Positions 51,354-59,300 of a stretch of 64,000 bases of DNA are shown one piece after another. Each line of letters opens with the position of its first letter. Within the stretch, counting starts at the first letter, position 1. A program made the translations under genes and the position numbers. The DNA comes from Streptomyces sp. VRA16 Mangrove soil (GTDB taxonomy: Bacteria > Actinomycetota > Actinomycetes > Streptomycetales > Streptomycetaceae), in contig NZ_JAFVLN010000012.1 in the NCBI RefSeq assembly GCF_017377775.1, positions 1 to 64,000 of the forward strand, given 5' to 3'. The notes beneath the pieces are model-generated. The model saw only the letters and a list, made by a program, of their open reading frames with translations. It was not told the origin of the DNA and did not search any database.

Positions 51354-52481
51354 TCACATCAGCGGGGTCAGGAAGCGGCGCAGGGTCTCCTCGTACGTCG
51401 CCGGGTCCGCGTTCCACATCCCGTTGTGCGGGGCCTCGTCCACGGTGTGCAGGGAGACCAGGTCGGGGCGGCGGGCGGCGAGGCGGCGCGAGAAGGCCCA
51501 GGGGGCGACCTCGTCTTCGGGGCCGTGGACCACCAGCGTGGGGATCTTGAGGGCGTCGGGGCCCATGGTCTCCGCGAGCCGGTCGCCGGTCAGCCCCGTG
51601 CGGCCCTGCGCGGCGCGCACCGCGAGCGGCAGCAGCGGCGAGGGCGTGCGGCGGGCCACGGCCAGGGCGCGCAGCGTGGCCTCCCAGGAGAGCACCGGGC
51701 TGTCCAGGACGAGACCCGCGATGCGGTCGCGCAGCGCGGAGTGGGCGGCGGCGTGCAGGGCCATCGCGGCGCCGGTGGAGAAGCCGAGCACGATGACGCG
51801 CCGGGCGCCGTAGCGCACGGCGTAGCGCAGCGCGGCGTCCAGGTCGCGCCACTCCGACTCGCCGAGGTGGCTGAGGCCGTCCGGGGAGCGGGGCGCGCCG
51901 AGGTCGCCGCGGTAGCCGAGGTCGAGCACCGGGAACTGCTGGTGGTGCAGGAACTCCATGAGGTTCATGGGGTGTTCGCGGGTGGTGCCCAGGCCGTGCA
52001 CGGCGATGACCCAGGTGTCGCGGGCGCCGGGCAGGAACCAGGCGGGCAGCGTGCCGAGTTCGCCGGGGATGTCGACGTCGGCGTGGTCGAGGCCGAGCGC
52101 GGACTTGGGGTCGCCGATGTGGACCTGGGGCGTGAGCCAGGCCCTGGCACCGGGTTCGAGGGTGCCGTGGGTGACCCGTTCCAGGCGGCGCACGACGGTG
52201 TCCGCGGGGTGCGGGGCCGATGCGACGACCGGTCCCACGACGGCGTGGAAGCCGTCACCCGCGAGTCCGTACGTGCCCGGGTACTGGGAGGCCAGGTCCC
52301 GGGTCAGGGTGATGTGTCCCGCGGCGATGGCGTGGACGGTGAGCCGGGGCTCGGTGGGCAGGGGGCGGCCTGCGGGCGCCTTGAGCGCGGCGTCGCTGGC
52401 CAGGCGGCCTGCGGCGATCGCGGCGGCCGAGGCCCCTATCACGGCGGTGACGGCAGCGGCCGTCGCTTTGGCGGTGCGCAC
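51354..52481 (-). CDS. Alpha/beta hydrolase family protein
   Basis: 375 aa. Hydrophobic N-terminal segment (about residues 6-25), likely an export signal or membrane anchor. The catalytic fold has WVIAVHGLGTTREH (oxyanion His-Gly), GFSTGAAMAL (GxSxG with nucleophile Ser), GPEDEVAP (Asp) and EAPHNGMW (His). Esterase, lipase or dipeptidase activity is possible; substrate unknown. GTG start at 52481 (VRTAKATAA). Confidence 0.85.
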   Translation of the reverse strand: MRTAKATAAAVTAVIGASAAAIAAGRLASDAALKAPAGRPLPTEPRLTVHAIAAGHITLTRDLASQYPGTYGLAGDGFHAVVGPVVASAPHPADTVVRRLERVTHGTLEPGARAWLTPQVHIGDPKSALGLDHADVDIPGELGTLPAWFLPGARDTWVIAVHGLGTTREHPMNLMEFLHHQQFPVLDLGYRGDLGAPRSPDGLSHLGESEWRDLDAALRYAVRYGARRVIVLGFSTGAAMALHAAAHSALRDRIAGLVLDSPVLSWEATLRALAVARRTPSPLLPLAVRAAQGRTGLTGDRLAETMGPDALKIPTLVVHGPEDEVAPWAFSRRLAARRPDLVSLHTVDEAPHNGMWNADPATYEETLRRFLTPLM

Positions 52482-52666
52482 TCGTCCAGTGTCGGGGGCC
52501 CGGGGCGCCCCGGCCAGCGGGGCGCGGGGCAGGAGTGACGTCGGCGCCGGGCGGGTCGGATTCGGCGTACGGGTTCTGCTCACCGGGCCTCCTTGTCGGG
52601 GTGGGTCCGGTACGAGTGCTCCGCGGGGGGCGCTGTACGCCTGCCTCCCGCGGGATCGTGCCCGGC

Positions 52667-52801
52667 AGGGGCGCGGGGCTGTGTCGGTGTGCGGCTGCGG
52701 TCGGGCCCCGTAGGGGCGCGGGGCTGTATCGATCCGCGGCTGCGGTCGGGCCCCGTAGGGGCGCGGGGCTGTATCGATCTGCGGCTGCGGTCGGGCCCCG
52801 T
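52667..52801 (+). repeat. Three tandem copies of a 45-bp unit
   Basis: Units begin at 52667, 52712 and 52757, each AGGGGCGCGGGGCTG...GCGGCTGCGGTCGGGCCCCGT. The second and third differ by one base (ATCGATCCG versus ATCGATCTG), so they are recent duplicates; the first differs at a few positions (GTGTCGGTGTG). Each contains the head of the interspersed repeat. Confidence 0.9.
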
Positions 52802-52833
52802 AGGGGCGCGGGGAACTGCGCGACCAGCCCCCA
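52802..52833 (+). repeat. Interspersed GC-rich repeat, copy 3
   Basis: AGGGGCGCGGGGAACTGCGC followed by GACCAGCCCC: the same core as at 4637, in the same orientation. It is the direct continuation of the 45-bp tandem array. Confidence 0.75.
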
Positions 52834-53030
52834 CCGGAGCCGCACCCGGCGAGAACGCGACCGGGACCGAGCTGGACGCCGGATGAAGCGCTCACCCCGC
52901 GCCGGGGCGCCGCCTTGCCCAGCCTGCCGCCCAAGGCGGCAGATTGCCCAAGGCGGCGCGGCGCGCGGCAGATTACCCAAGGCGGGGGCGACCGGCGGCG
53001 GCTTGCCCAAGGCTTCGGGGCGCGCGGGGT

Positions 53031-53720
53031 TCAGTTGTCGGGGTGGGGTTGGCCGTAGCCGGCGAGGCGGGTGGCTGCCGCGGACATCTGGGTTTCGGTC
53101 AGGAGCGACGGGTTCAGGCCGGGGACGGAGTGGGCCGTGAGCCACAAGCGGCACATCCATTCCAGTTGGGCGGTTCGGTCGTAGGCCTGGTGAAGGGATG
53201 CGCCGTATGTGACCGTGCCGTGGTTCTGGAGAAGACATCCGGTGCGGTCGGTCAGCGCGCTGAGCATGTTCTCGGCCAACTCCTCGGTGCCGTACGTCGC
53301 GTAGGGGGCGACACGGACGGGACCGCCGAGGGCCGCCGCCATGTAGTGGACGGGCGGGAGTTCGGGGACGAGCGTGGAGACGGCCGTGGCGTGCACGGCG
53401 TGCGTGTGCACGACGGCGCGCGCGGTCGTGTGCCGGTAGACCGCGAGGTGCATGGGCAGCTCGCTGGTCGGCGTGAGGCGACCGGCGCACCGCCCGCCGT
53501 CGAGGTCGACGGCGACGAGGTCGTCCGGGCCGAGCCGGTCGTACGGGACGCCGCTCGGGGTGACGAGCACATGGTCCCCCACCCGCACCGAGACATTGCC
53601 GGAGGTACCGACGACCAGTCCGTCGGCGACCGTCCTGCGGGCCGTCGCCACCAACTCGTCCCATGCCTGCGCCCAGGCTCGTTCCGATGTCTGTCCGGAG
53701 ATCGCTCCGTGGCTCGTCAT
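53031..53720 (-). CDS. Class II aldolase/adducin family protein
   Basis: 229 aa. Zinc ligands are expected at HTHAVHA (His-x-His) and HGTVTYG (His); the nucleotide/phosphate loop is GTSGNVSVR. Related enzymes are fuculose-phosphate aldolase, ribulose-phosphate 4-epimerase and methylthioribulose-phosphate dehydratase; the substrate cannot be told from sequence. Start ATG at 53720 with a weak AGGA upstream; ATG at 53729 is in frame too. Confidence 0.85.
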   Translation of the reverse strand: MTSHGAISGQTSERAWAQAWDELVATARRTVADGLVVGTSGNVSVRVGDHVLVTPSGVPYDRLGPDDLVAVDLDGGRCAGRLTPTSELPMHLAVYRHTTARAVVHTHAVHATAVSTLVPELPPVHYMAAALGGPVRVAPYATYGTEELAENMLSALTDRTGCLLQNHGTVTYGASLHQAYDRTAQLEWMCRLWLTAHSVPGLNPSLLTETQMSAAATRLAGYGQPHPDN

Positions 53721-53899
53721 GGCGCGCATCCTGCCAGCCGCGGAGCGGGGCAGGTTAGTGCGGAAGGCAGGCGTCCGGAAGCTCACATATGGGCAGGGAT
53801 CACCCACCAAGGGCGATTGGCTGGGGTTCGACGGGCAAGAAGGGATCTTCCGGTAACCTCTGGGGGATTTGTCATGCACGTCGCCATCCGGGGGGAAAT

Positions 53900-54643
53900 A
53901 TGGCTCGTGACCACAAACCGTCCCGTCGTCGTGTCCGCATGATCGCGGCAACATCCGTCGCCGCTCTGACCGTGGGGGGAACCGTACTGGCGGAGCTGCC
54001 GGCCCAGGCGGCGGCGCTGCCCAAGGGGCACGACGTCTCGTCGCACCAGAAGAAGGTCAACTGGTCGAAGGCGAAGAACCGGGGGGCCCGGTTCGTCTAC
54101 GTGAAGGCGACCGAGTCGACGAACTACAAGAACCCGTACTTCTCGCAGCAGTACAACGGCGCCCGCAGCGCCGGCATCATCCGCGGCGCCTACCACTTCG
54201 CGCTGCCCAACAAGTCGTCCGGCGCGACCCAGGCCGCGTACTTCGTCCGCAACGGCGGGGCCTGGTCACGGGACGGCTGGACGCTGCCGCCCGCGCTCGA
54301 CATCGAGTACAACCCGTACAGCAAGAAGAAGTGCTACGGCATGAGCAAGGGCAGGCTGGTGTCGTGGATCAAGTCCTTCAGCAACGAGATCAAGCGCAGG
54401 ACCGGGCGGCGCCCGGTGATCTACACGAACTACCACTGGTGGAAGACCTGCACCGGTAACAGCGGGGCCTTCGCCGCCAACCACGCCCTGTGGCTCGCGC
54501 GCTACGACGAGAGTGCGGGGGCGCTGCCCAGGGGGTGGTCGTACTGGACGTTCTGGCAGTACGACAACAGCGGCAGCCTGCCGGGTGACCAGAATCTCTT
54601 CAACGGATCCATGGCCCAGTTGAGGAAGTTCGCCCGGGGGTAG
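53900..54643 (+). CDS. Secreted GH25 lysozyme (muramidase)
   Basis: 247 aa. Signal peptide: RRRVR, hydrophobic core, AQAAA near residues 34-39. GH25 fold: GHDVSSHQ (Asp45), GARFVYVKATES, AYHFALP, and the acidic pair in ALDIEY (Asp134/Glu136), then YTNYHWW and WQYDNSG near the end. It cleaves peptidoglycan glycan strands (N-acetylmuramidase). The ATG follows GGGGGGAAAT. The leader from about 53760 has no SD other than this. Confidence 0.93.
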   Translation: MARDHKPSRRRVRMIAATSVAALTVGGTVLAELPAQAAALPKGHDVSSHQKKVNWSKAKNRGARFVYVKATESTNYKNPYFSQQYNGARSAGIIRGAYHFALPNKSSGATQAAYFVRNGGAWSRDGWTLPPALDIEYNPYSKKKCYGMSKGRLVSWIKSFSNEIKRRTGRRPVIYTNYHWWKTCTGNSGAFAANHALWLARYDESAGALPRGWSYWTFWQYDNSGSLPGDQNLFNGSMAQLRKFARG

Positions 54644-54662
54644 CCGGGACCGGGACCAAAGT

Positions 54663-54695
54663 CCCGCGGAACCCGTGATTCCGGGGCTCCGCGGG
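54663..54695. terminator. Hairpin downstream of the GH25 gene
   Basis: CCCGCGGA / TCCGCGGG 8-bp arms, 17-nt loop with CCC/GGG inside; no T-run. Moderate terminator candidate. Confidence 0.45.
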
Positions 54696-54789
54696 GGTCG
54701 CCCCGGGGGTCAAACGGAGTCTTTGCCGCCGTCCCGCGACAAGCGGGGCGGCGGTACTCCGCATCGGGTCACTCTCGCGCCCGCCCCAG

Positions 54790-54811
54790 TTCATCTTCCG
54801 TTCACCCGACG
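54790..54811 (+). promoter_or_regulatory. PHO box (PhoP binding site) upstream of phosphate transporter
   Basis: Two adjacent 11-bp direct repeats, GTTCATCTTCC and GTTCACCCGAC, match the Streptomyces PHO box unit (GTTCAYYYRBS-like). They are followed by GTGCTTACGTT, a possible third degenerate unit. They end 46 bases before the transporter start. This predicts PhoR-PhoP control of the gene by phosphate. Confidence 0.8.
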
Positions 54812-54857
54812 TGCTTACGTTCGAACTGCCACTGACGTCCAACCGAAGCCTGGGTAA

Positions 54858-56138
54858 ATGGAACACATCACGCTGCTCCTTGCGATCGTGATCGTTACCG
54901 CGCTGGTTTTTGATTTCACCAACGGTTTCCACGACACCGCCAACGCGATGGCGACGACCATCTCGACAGGCGCCCTCAAGCCGAAGACGGCGGTGGCCAT
55001 GTCCGCCGTGCTGAACCTCGTCGGAGCGTTTCTCTCCGTGGAGGTCGCCAAGACCATCTCCGGCGGCATCATCAACGAGGACGGCCTCAAGACAGAGGTC
55101 ATCTTCGCGGCGCTCGTAGGTGCCATCCTCTGGAATCTCCTGACCTGGCTGCTCGGCCTGCCGTCCAGCTCCTCGCACGCCCTGTTCGGCGGCCTCATCG
55201 GCGCCGCGGTCATGTCGATGGGCTGGGACGCGGTCAACGGCGGCACGGTCGTCACCAAGGTGCTGCTGCCCGCGGTCGCCGCACCGATCGTCGCCGGCCT
55301 CGCCGCGATGTTCGCGACGCGCCTGACCTACCGGATCAGCAAGAACACCGACGAGAAGGCCACCTCCAAGGGCTACCGCGCCGGGCAGATCGCCTCGGCG
55401 GGCCTCGTCTCCCTCGCGCACGGCACCAACGACGCGCAGAAGACGATGGGCATCATCACGCTCGCCCTGATCACCGGTGGTGTGCTGCAGCACGACGCCG
55501 ACCCGCCGCTGTGGGTCATCGTCTCGGCCGGTACGGCCATCGCGCTCGGCACCTACCTGGGCGGCTGGCGGATCATCCGCACCATGGGCAAGGGCCTCAC
55601 CGACCTCGCGCCGCAGCAGGGCTTCGCCGCGCAGACGTCGGCCGCGACGGCGATCCTCGCCTCCTCGCACATCGGCTTCTCGCTCTCCACCACGCAGGTC
55701 TGCTCCGGCGCCGTGATGGGCTCGGGCCTCGGCCGCAAGGGCGGTGTCGTGCGCTGGTCGACCGCGACCCGGATGTTCGTCGCGTGGGGCCTGACCCTGC
55801 CGGCCGCCGGTCTGGTGGGCGCGGGCGCCGAGTTCCTGACCAAGCAGGGCCCGTGGGGCGTCGGCCTGACGGCCGCTCTCCTGGTCGCCGGTTCCGGCGT
55901 CATCTGGAAGCTGTCGCGCCGCAACTCCATCGACCACACGAACGTCACGGACGACGAGATCGGCACCGCCACGGAGCCGGCCGAGGAGCCCGCGGGCGTC
56001 GTGACGGCGGCCATCGCCGCGGTCACCCCGCCGCCCGCCGGCACGCTGACCACCGACGAGTCCGAGGCCCCGGTCAAGGCGACCATCGCGGCTCCGGCCC
56101 CGGCCGACCCCGCGCGCCCCGCCGGCGCCACGCTGTAA
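54858..56138 (+). CDS. pit: Low-affinity inorganic phosphate transporter (Pit family)
   Basis: 426 aa with about ten transmembrane helices. DFTNGFHDTANAMAT (near residue 17) and AHGTNDAQKTMG are the two signature GxNDxA blocks. It takes up phosphate with a cation. The C-terminal tail (about residues 370-426) is hydrophilic and Pro/Ala-rich. In S. coelicolor a Pit gene next to the cobalamin cluster is PhoP-regulated; this gene has the same neighbours and a PHO box. Start ATG at 54858 has only a weak SD. Confidence 0.93.
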   Translation: MEHITLLLAIVIVTALVFDFTNGFHDTANAMATTISTGALKPKTAVAMSAVLNLVGAFLSVEVAKTISGGIINEDGLKTEVIFAALVGAILWNLLTWLLGLPSSSSHALFGGLIGAAVMSMGWDAVNGGTVVTKVLLPAVAAPIVAGLAAMFATRLTYRISKNTDEKATSKGYRAGQIASAGLVSLAHGTNDAQKTMGIITLALITGGVLQHDADPPLWVIVSAGTAIALGTYLGGWRIIRTMGKGLTDLAPQQGFAAQTSAATAILASSHIGFSLSTTQVCSGAVMGSGLGRKGGVVRWSTATRMFVAWGLTLPAAGLVGAGAEFLTKQGPWGVGLTAALLVAGSGVIWKLSRRNSIDHTNVTDDEIGTATEPAEEPAGVVTAAIAAVTPPPAGTLTTDESEAPVKATIAAPAPADPARPAGATL

Positions 56139-56154
56139 GGAAGCAGGACCAGCT

Positions 56155-56376
56155 ATGAAGATCGACTGGGCGGCCCTCGGCTCCGTCTTCGGAGTCAGCC
56201 TCGTGGTCACCGTGGGCCTGGTGGGCCTGTTCACCCTGGGCATCATCGGCCTCTCCAAGAAGGAGGCCGCGGCGCAGCGGGGCGACTCGGCGGCCCTCGC
56301 CGTGTCGGGCGCGTACGCGTGCTTCGCGGCCTGCGCAGCGGCCGTGGCGTACGGGATCTTTCTGATCGTGGCCTGA
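56155..56376 (+). CDS. Small membrane protein co-transcribed with the phosphate transporter
   Basis: 73 aa with two transmembrane helices (about residues 8-30 and 47-70) joined by a Lys/Glu-rich loop (LSKKEAAAQRGDSA). It starts 16 bases after the pit stop with GGAAGCAGGACCAGCT upstream and shares its terminator, so it is in the same operon. Possible accessory subunit; no family I can name. Confidence 0.7.
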   Translation: MKIDWAALGSVFGVSLVVTVGLVGLFTLGIIGLSKKEAAAQRGDSAALAVSGAYACFAACAAAVAYGIFLIVA

Positions 56377-56388
56377 CCGCGATCGCCC

Positions 56389-56423
56389 CCGCGGGCCCGG
56401 ACCTCCACGGTCCGGGCCCGCGG
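56389..56423 (+). terminator. Terminator of the pit operon
   Basis: Perfect 15-bp stem CCGCGGGCCCGGACC / GGTCCGGGCCCGCGG with a 5-nt loop TCCAC, 12 bases after the stop of the small membrane gene. Confidence 0.9.
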
Positions 56424-56469
56424 TGCGTTCCGGGGCCGTACGGGGCTCCGTGTGGGGCTGCCCACACTC

Positions 56470-56645
56470 TCCCGTCCCAGGTCAACAGCGAGTTGACGCC
56501 CCTTCGCGGCCCGTGATGGACTTCCCCCGCCATATACGGCAGCAGTTGAGGAAGCCGGTGCGAATCCGGCGCGGTCCCGCCACTGTCAGATCTGCGAGCG
56601 CAGGTCGAGCCAGGAACTCTCGCTGCCGGTCTCGTCGAACCAGGG
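56470..56645 (+). promoter_or_regulatory. Cobalamin (adenosylcobalamin) riboswitch upstream of the cob cluster
   Basis: The conserved core is present: GAAGCCGGTGCGAATCCGGC (near 56550-56570), GCGGTCCCGCCACTGTCAG (near 56571-56588) and the B12 box-like AGCCAGGAACT...GCTGCCGG (56608-56628). It lies 33 bases before the cobD start, where it would sequester the ribosome-binding region when AdoCbl is bound. The outer limits are approximate. Confidence 0.9.
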
Positions 56646-56677
56646 CGTGGACACCCTGAGTGAGGACAACTACCGCC

Positions 56678-57646
56678 ATGTTCGCCCCGCGCGGCGTACG
56701 GCGGTCCGGGCGCGTGTTCGCGTACGGGGCCGCTGCCGGACTGCTTGCCGATCTTCTGCTTGGTGATCCGCGCCGTGGGCATCCCGTCGCCGGGTTCGGC
56801 CGCGCCGCGGGCGCCGTCGAGCGGGTGCTGTGGCGGGACCACCGTGGATGGGGCGCGCTGCACACCGCCGTGTGCGCCGGGGGCGCCGCCGGTGCCGGAG
56901 CCCTCGCCTCGTACGCCGTACGCCGCTCCCCCGCCGCCTCCGTCGCGCTGACCGCCGCCGCGACCTGGGCCGTGGTCGGCGGCACCTCGCTGGGCCGGGA
57001 GGCCCGTGCCATCGGGTCCGCCCTGGAGGCCGGGGACGTGGAGCTGGCGCGGGAGCTGCTGCCGCGGCTGTGCGGGCGCGACCCGGAAGGGCTGGACGCC
57101 GACGGGATCGCGCGCGGCGTCGTGGAGTCCGTCGCCGAGAACACCTCGGACGCCGTGGTGGGCGCGCTGGTGTGGGGCGCCGTGGGCGGGGTGCCGGGGC
57201 TGCTCGCCTTCCGTGCCGTGAACACGCTCGACGCGATGGTCGGGCACAAGTCCGAGCGGTACCGGCGGTTCGGGTGGGCCTCGGCCCGGCTCGACGATGT
57301 CGCCGGATGGCCGGGGGCCCGGCTGACCGGAGCGCTCGCCGTGCTCGGCGGTGGACGGCCGCGCGACGCCGTACGGGCGTGGCGCGCCGATGCCGGACGG
57401 CACCCGAGCCCCAACGCCGGCGTCGTCGAGGCCTCCTTCGCGGGGGCGCTCGGGGTGCGGCTCGGGGGGACGTTGTCGTACGCGGGGCGGGTCGAGCACC
57501 GGCCCGTGCTGAACGAGGAGGGCCGTGCGGTGCGCACGGCCGATGTCGAGCGGGCCGCGCGGTTGTCGCGGCGCGTGAGTCTGCTGGCGTGGGGAGTCTG
57601 TGTGGGTGCGCGACTGGTACGGGTTCGGGTTCGGGGTCGTCGATGA
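56678..57646 (+). CDS. cobD: Adenosylcobinamide-phosphate synthase CobD/CbiB
   Basis: 322 aa membrane protein with about four helices. It joins adenosylcobyric acid with (R)-1-amino-2-propanol (or its phosphate). DLLLGDPRRGHPVAGFGR near the N-terminus and SVAENTSDAVVGAL, AVNTLDAMVGHKSERYRRFGW are CbiB signatures. ATG at 56678 fits better than the GTG at 56660. The stop overlaps the cobQ start (ATGA). Confidence 0.93.
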   Translation: MFAPRGVRRSGRVFAYGAAAGLLADLLLGDPRRGHPVAGFGRAAGAVERVLWRDHRGWGALHTAVCAGGAAGAGALASYAVRRSPAASVALTAAATWAVVGGTSLGREARAIGSALEAGDVELARELLPRLCGRDPEGLDADGIARGVVESVAENTSDAVVGALVWGAVGGVPGLLAFRAVNTLDAMVGHKSERYRRFGWASARLDDVAGWPGARLTGALAVLGGGRPRDAVRAWRADAGRHPSPNAGVVEASFAGALGVRLGGTLSYAGRVEHRPVLNEEGRAVRTADVERAARLSRRVSLLAWGVCVGARLVRVRVRGRR

Positions 57647-59151
57647 CGGGCGGCGGGCTCCTCGTCGCGGGGACCACCTCCGACGCCGGGAAGAGTGTCG
57701 TCACCGCCGGTATCTGCCGGTGGCTGGTGCGGCAGGGCGTGAAGGTCGCGCCGTTCAAGGGGCAGAACATGTCCCTCAATTCGTTCGTGACCCGGGAGGG
57801 CGCCGAGATCGGCCGCGCCCAGGCCATGCAGGCGCAGGCCGCCCGGGTCGAGCCGAGCGCGCTGATGAACCCGGTGCTGCTCAAGCCGGGCAGTGACCGC
57901 AGCAGTCAGGTCGTGCTCATGGGCAAGCCCGTGGGTGAGCTGAGTGCGCGTGGCTATCACGGGGGGCGGCAGGCCGCGCTGCTCGACACCGTCGTGGGGT
58001 GTCTGGAGGAGTTGCGGGGCAGTCATGACGCTGTGATCTGCGAAGGCGCCGGGTCGCCCGCCGAGATCAATCTGCGGCGCACCGACATCGTGAACATGGG
58101 CATCGCGCGGGCCGCGCGACTGCCGGTACTCGTCGTGGGCGACATCGACCGGGGCGGCGTCTTCGCCTCGTTCTTCGGGACGACGGCGCTGCTCGCGCCC
58201 GAGGACCAGGAGTTGCTCGCGGGGTATCTCGTCAACAAGTTCCGCGGCGACGTGACCTTGCTCGAACCCGGGCTCGACATGCTCAAGTCCCTGACCGGGC
58301 GCGACACTTACGGCGTTCTTCCGTATCAGCACGGGCTCGGCATCGACGAGGAGGACGGGCTGCGCGTCTCCCTGCGGGGGACCGTGCGGGAGTCCGTCGT
58401 CGCCGCCCCGGTGGGCGAGGACGTGCTGCGGGTCGCCGTGTGCGCGGTGCCGTTGATGTCGAACTTCACCGACGTCGACGCGCTGGCCGCCGAACCGGGC
58501 GTCGTGGTGCGGTTCGTGGACCGGGCCGAGGAACTGGCCGACGCCGACCTGGTCGTCGTACCGGGGACGCGCGGGACGGTGAAGGCGCTGGAGTGGCTGC
58601 GCGAGCGCGGGCTCGCCGACGCGATCGTGCGCCGGGCCGCCGAGGGGCGCCCCGTGCTCGGGATCTGCGGCGGGTTCCAGGTGCTCGGCGAGCGGATCGA
58701 GGACGAGGTCGAGTCCCGGGCCGGTGTCGTCGAGGGGCTCGGGCTGCTGCCCGTACGGGTGCGGTTCGCCCGCGAGAAGACGCTTGCGCGGCCCGTGGGC
58801 AAGGCCCTCGGGGAGTACGTCGAGGGGTACGAGATCCATCACGGGGTCGCCGACGTGACGGGGGGCCGGGAGTTTCTGGACGGGTGCCGGGTGGGGGCCG
58901 TGTGGGGCACGCACTGGCACGGGTCGCTCGAGTCGGACGGGTTCCGGCGGGCGTTTCTGCGGGAGGTCGCTCGGGATGCGGGGCGGCGGTTCGTTCCGGC
59001 GGCGGATACCTCGTTCGCCGAGCTGCGGGAGGAGCAGTTGGACAAGCTCGGGGATCTCATCGAGCGGTACGCCGACACCGATGCACTGTGGCGGTTGATC
59101 GAGGGGGGTGCGCCGGTGGGGTTGCCGTTCGTGCCGCCGGGGGCGCCGTGA
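57643..59151 (+). CDS. cobQ: Cobyric acid synthase CobQ/CbiP
   Basis: 502 aa. ATP- and glutamine-dependent amidation of adenosylcobyrinic acid a,c-diamide at four side chains. N-terminal dethiobiotin synthetase-like P-loop GTTSDAGKS and PFKGQNMSLNSFVT. C-terminal class I glutaminase domain with Cys342 in GICGGFQ and His in WGTHWHGS. Translationally coupled to cobD by a 4-base overlap. A terminator-like hairpin follows at 59189. Confidence 0.95.
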   Translation: MTGGGLLVAGTTSDAGKSVVTAGICRWLVRQGVKVAPFKGQNMSLNSFVTREGAEIGRAQAMQAQAARVEPSALMNPVLLKPGSDRSSQVVLMGKPVGELSARGYHGGRQAALLDTVVGCLEELRGSHDAVICEGAGSPAEINLRRTDIVNMGIARAARLPVLVVGDIDRGGVFASFFGTTALLAPEDQELLAGYLVNKFRGDVTLLEPGLDMLKSLTGRDTYGVLPYQHGLGIDEEDGLRVSLRGTVRESVVAAPVGEDVLRVAVCAVPLMSNFTDVDALAAEPGVVVRFVDRAEELADADLVVVPGTRGTVKALEWLRERGLADAIVRRAAEGRPVLGICGGFQVLGERIEDEVESRAGVVEGLGLLPVRVRFAREKTLARPVGKALGEYVEGYEIHHGVADVTGGREFLDGCRVGAVWGTHWHGSLESDGFRRAFLREVARDAGRRFVPAADTSFAELREEQLDKLGDLIERYADTDALWRLIEGGAPVGLPFVPPGAP

Positions 59152-59188
59152 CGGGAAGTCGCCCCCTCCTCCCCTTCCCGTCCCGTCC

Positions 59189-59224
59189 CCGGGGGCTGCG
59201 CCCCCGGACCCCCCTGGGTTTTTT
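59189..59224 (+). terminator. Intrinsic terminator between cobQ and the chelatase gene
   Basis: CCGGGGGC-tgc-GCCCCCGG (8-bp stem, 3-nt loop) followed 11 bases later by TTTTTT (59219-59224). Strong for this genome. It splits the cob cluster into cobD-cobQ and chelatase-cobO-cobB unless read through. Confidence 0.75.
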
Positions 59225-59235
59225 CTCGCGTGCGG

Positions 59236-59283
59236 GTTTCGTGTGGTTGCTCGCGCCGTTCCCCGCGCCCCTTACGGGGCGCC
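59236..59283 (-). repeat. Interspersed GC-rich repeat, copy 4 (inverted, diverged)
   Basis: GTGGTTGCTCGCGCCGTTCC followed by CCGCGCCCCTTACGGGGCGC: reverse, diverged copy of the 4637 element with a GGCGCCCC/GGGGCGCC-type end, between the cobQ terminator and the chelatase gene. Confidence 0.5.
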
Positions 59284-59300
59284 TGAAGGAAGGCTGTTGA

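Larger units (their letters stand above)
52482..53030. other. 549-base intergenic region with two repeat arrays
   Basis: No real gene is visible. It holds three perfect-spaced 45-bp tandem units (52667-52801), which run into an interspersed repeat (52802-52833), and further left of the aldolase four CCCAAGGC copies (52930, 52947, 52976, 53006; spacing 17, 29 and 30 bases). The rest has no recognisable feature. Confidence 0.75.

Noticed and set aside
53740..53899. ydaO-type (c-di-AMP) riboswitch before the lysozyme gene
   Set aside because: Such switches precede cell-wall enzymes in Streptomyces, but I cannot find the conserved core here.
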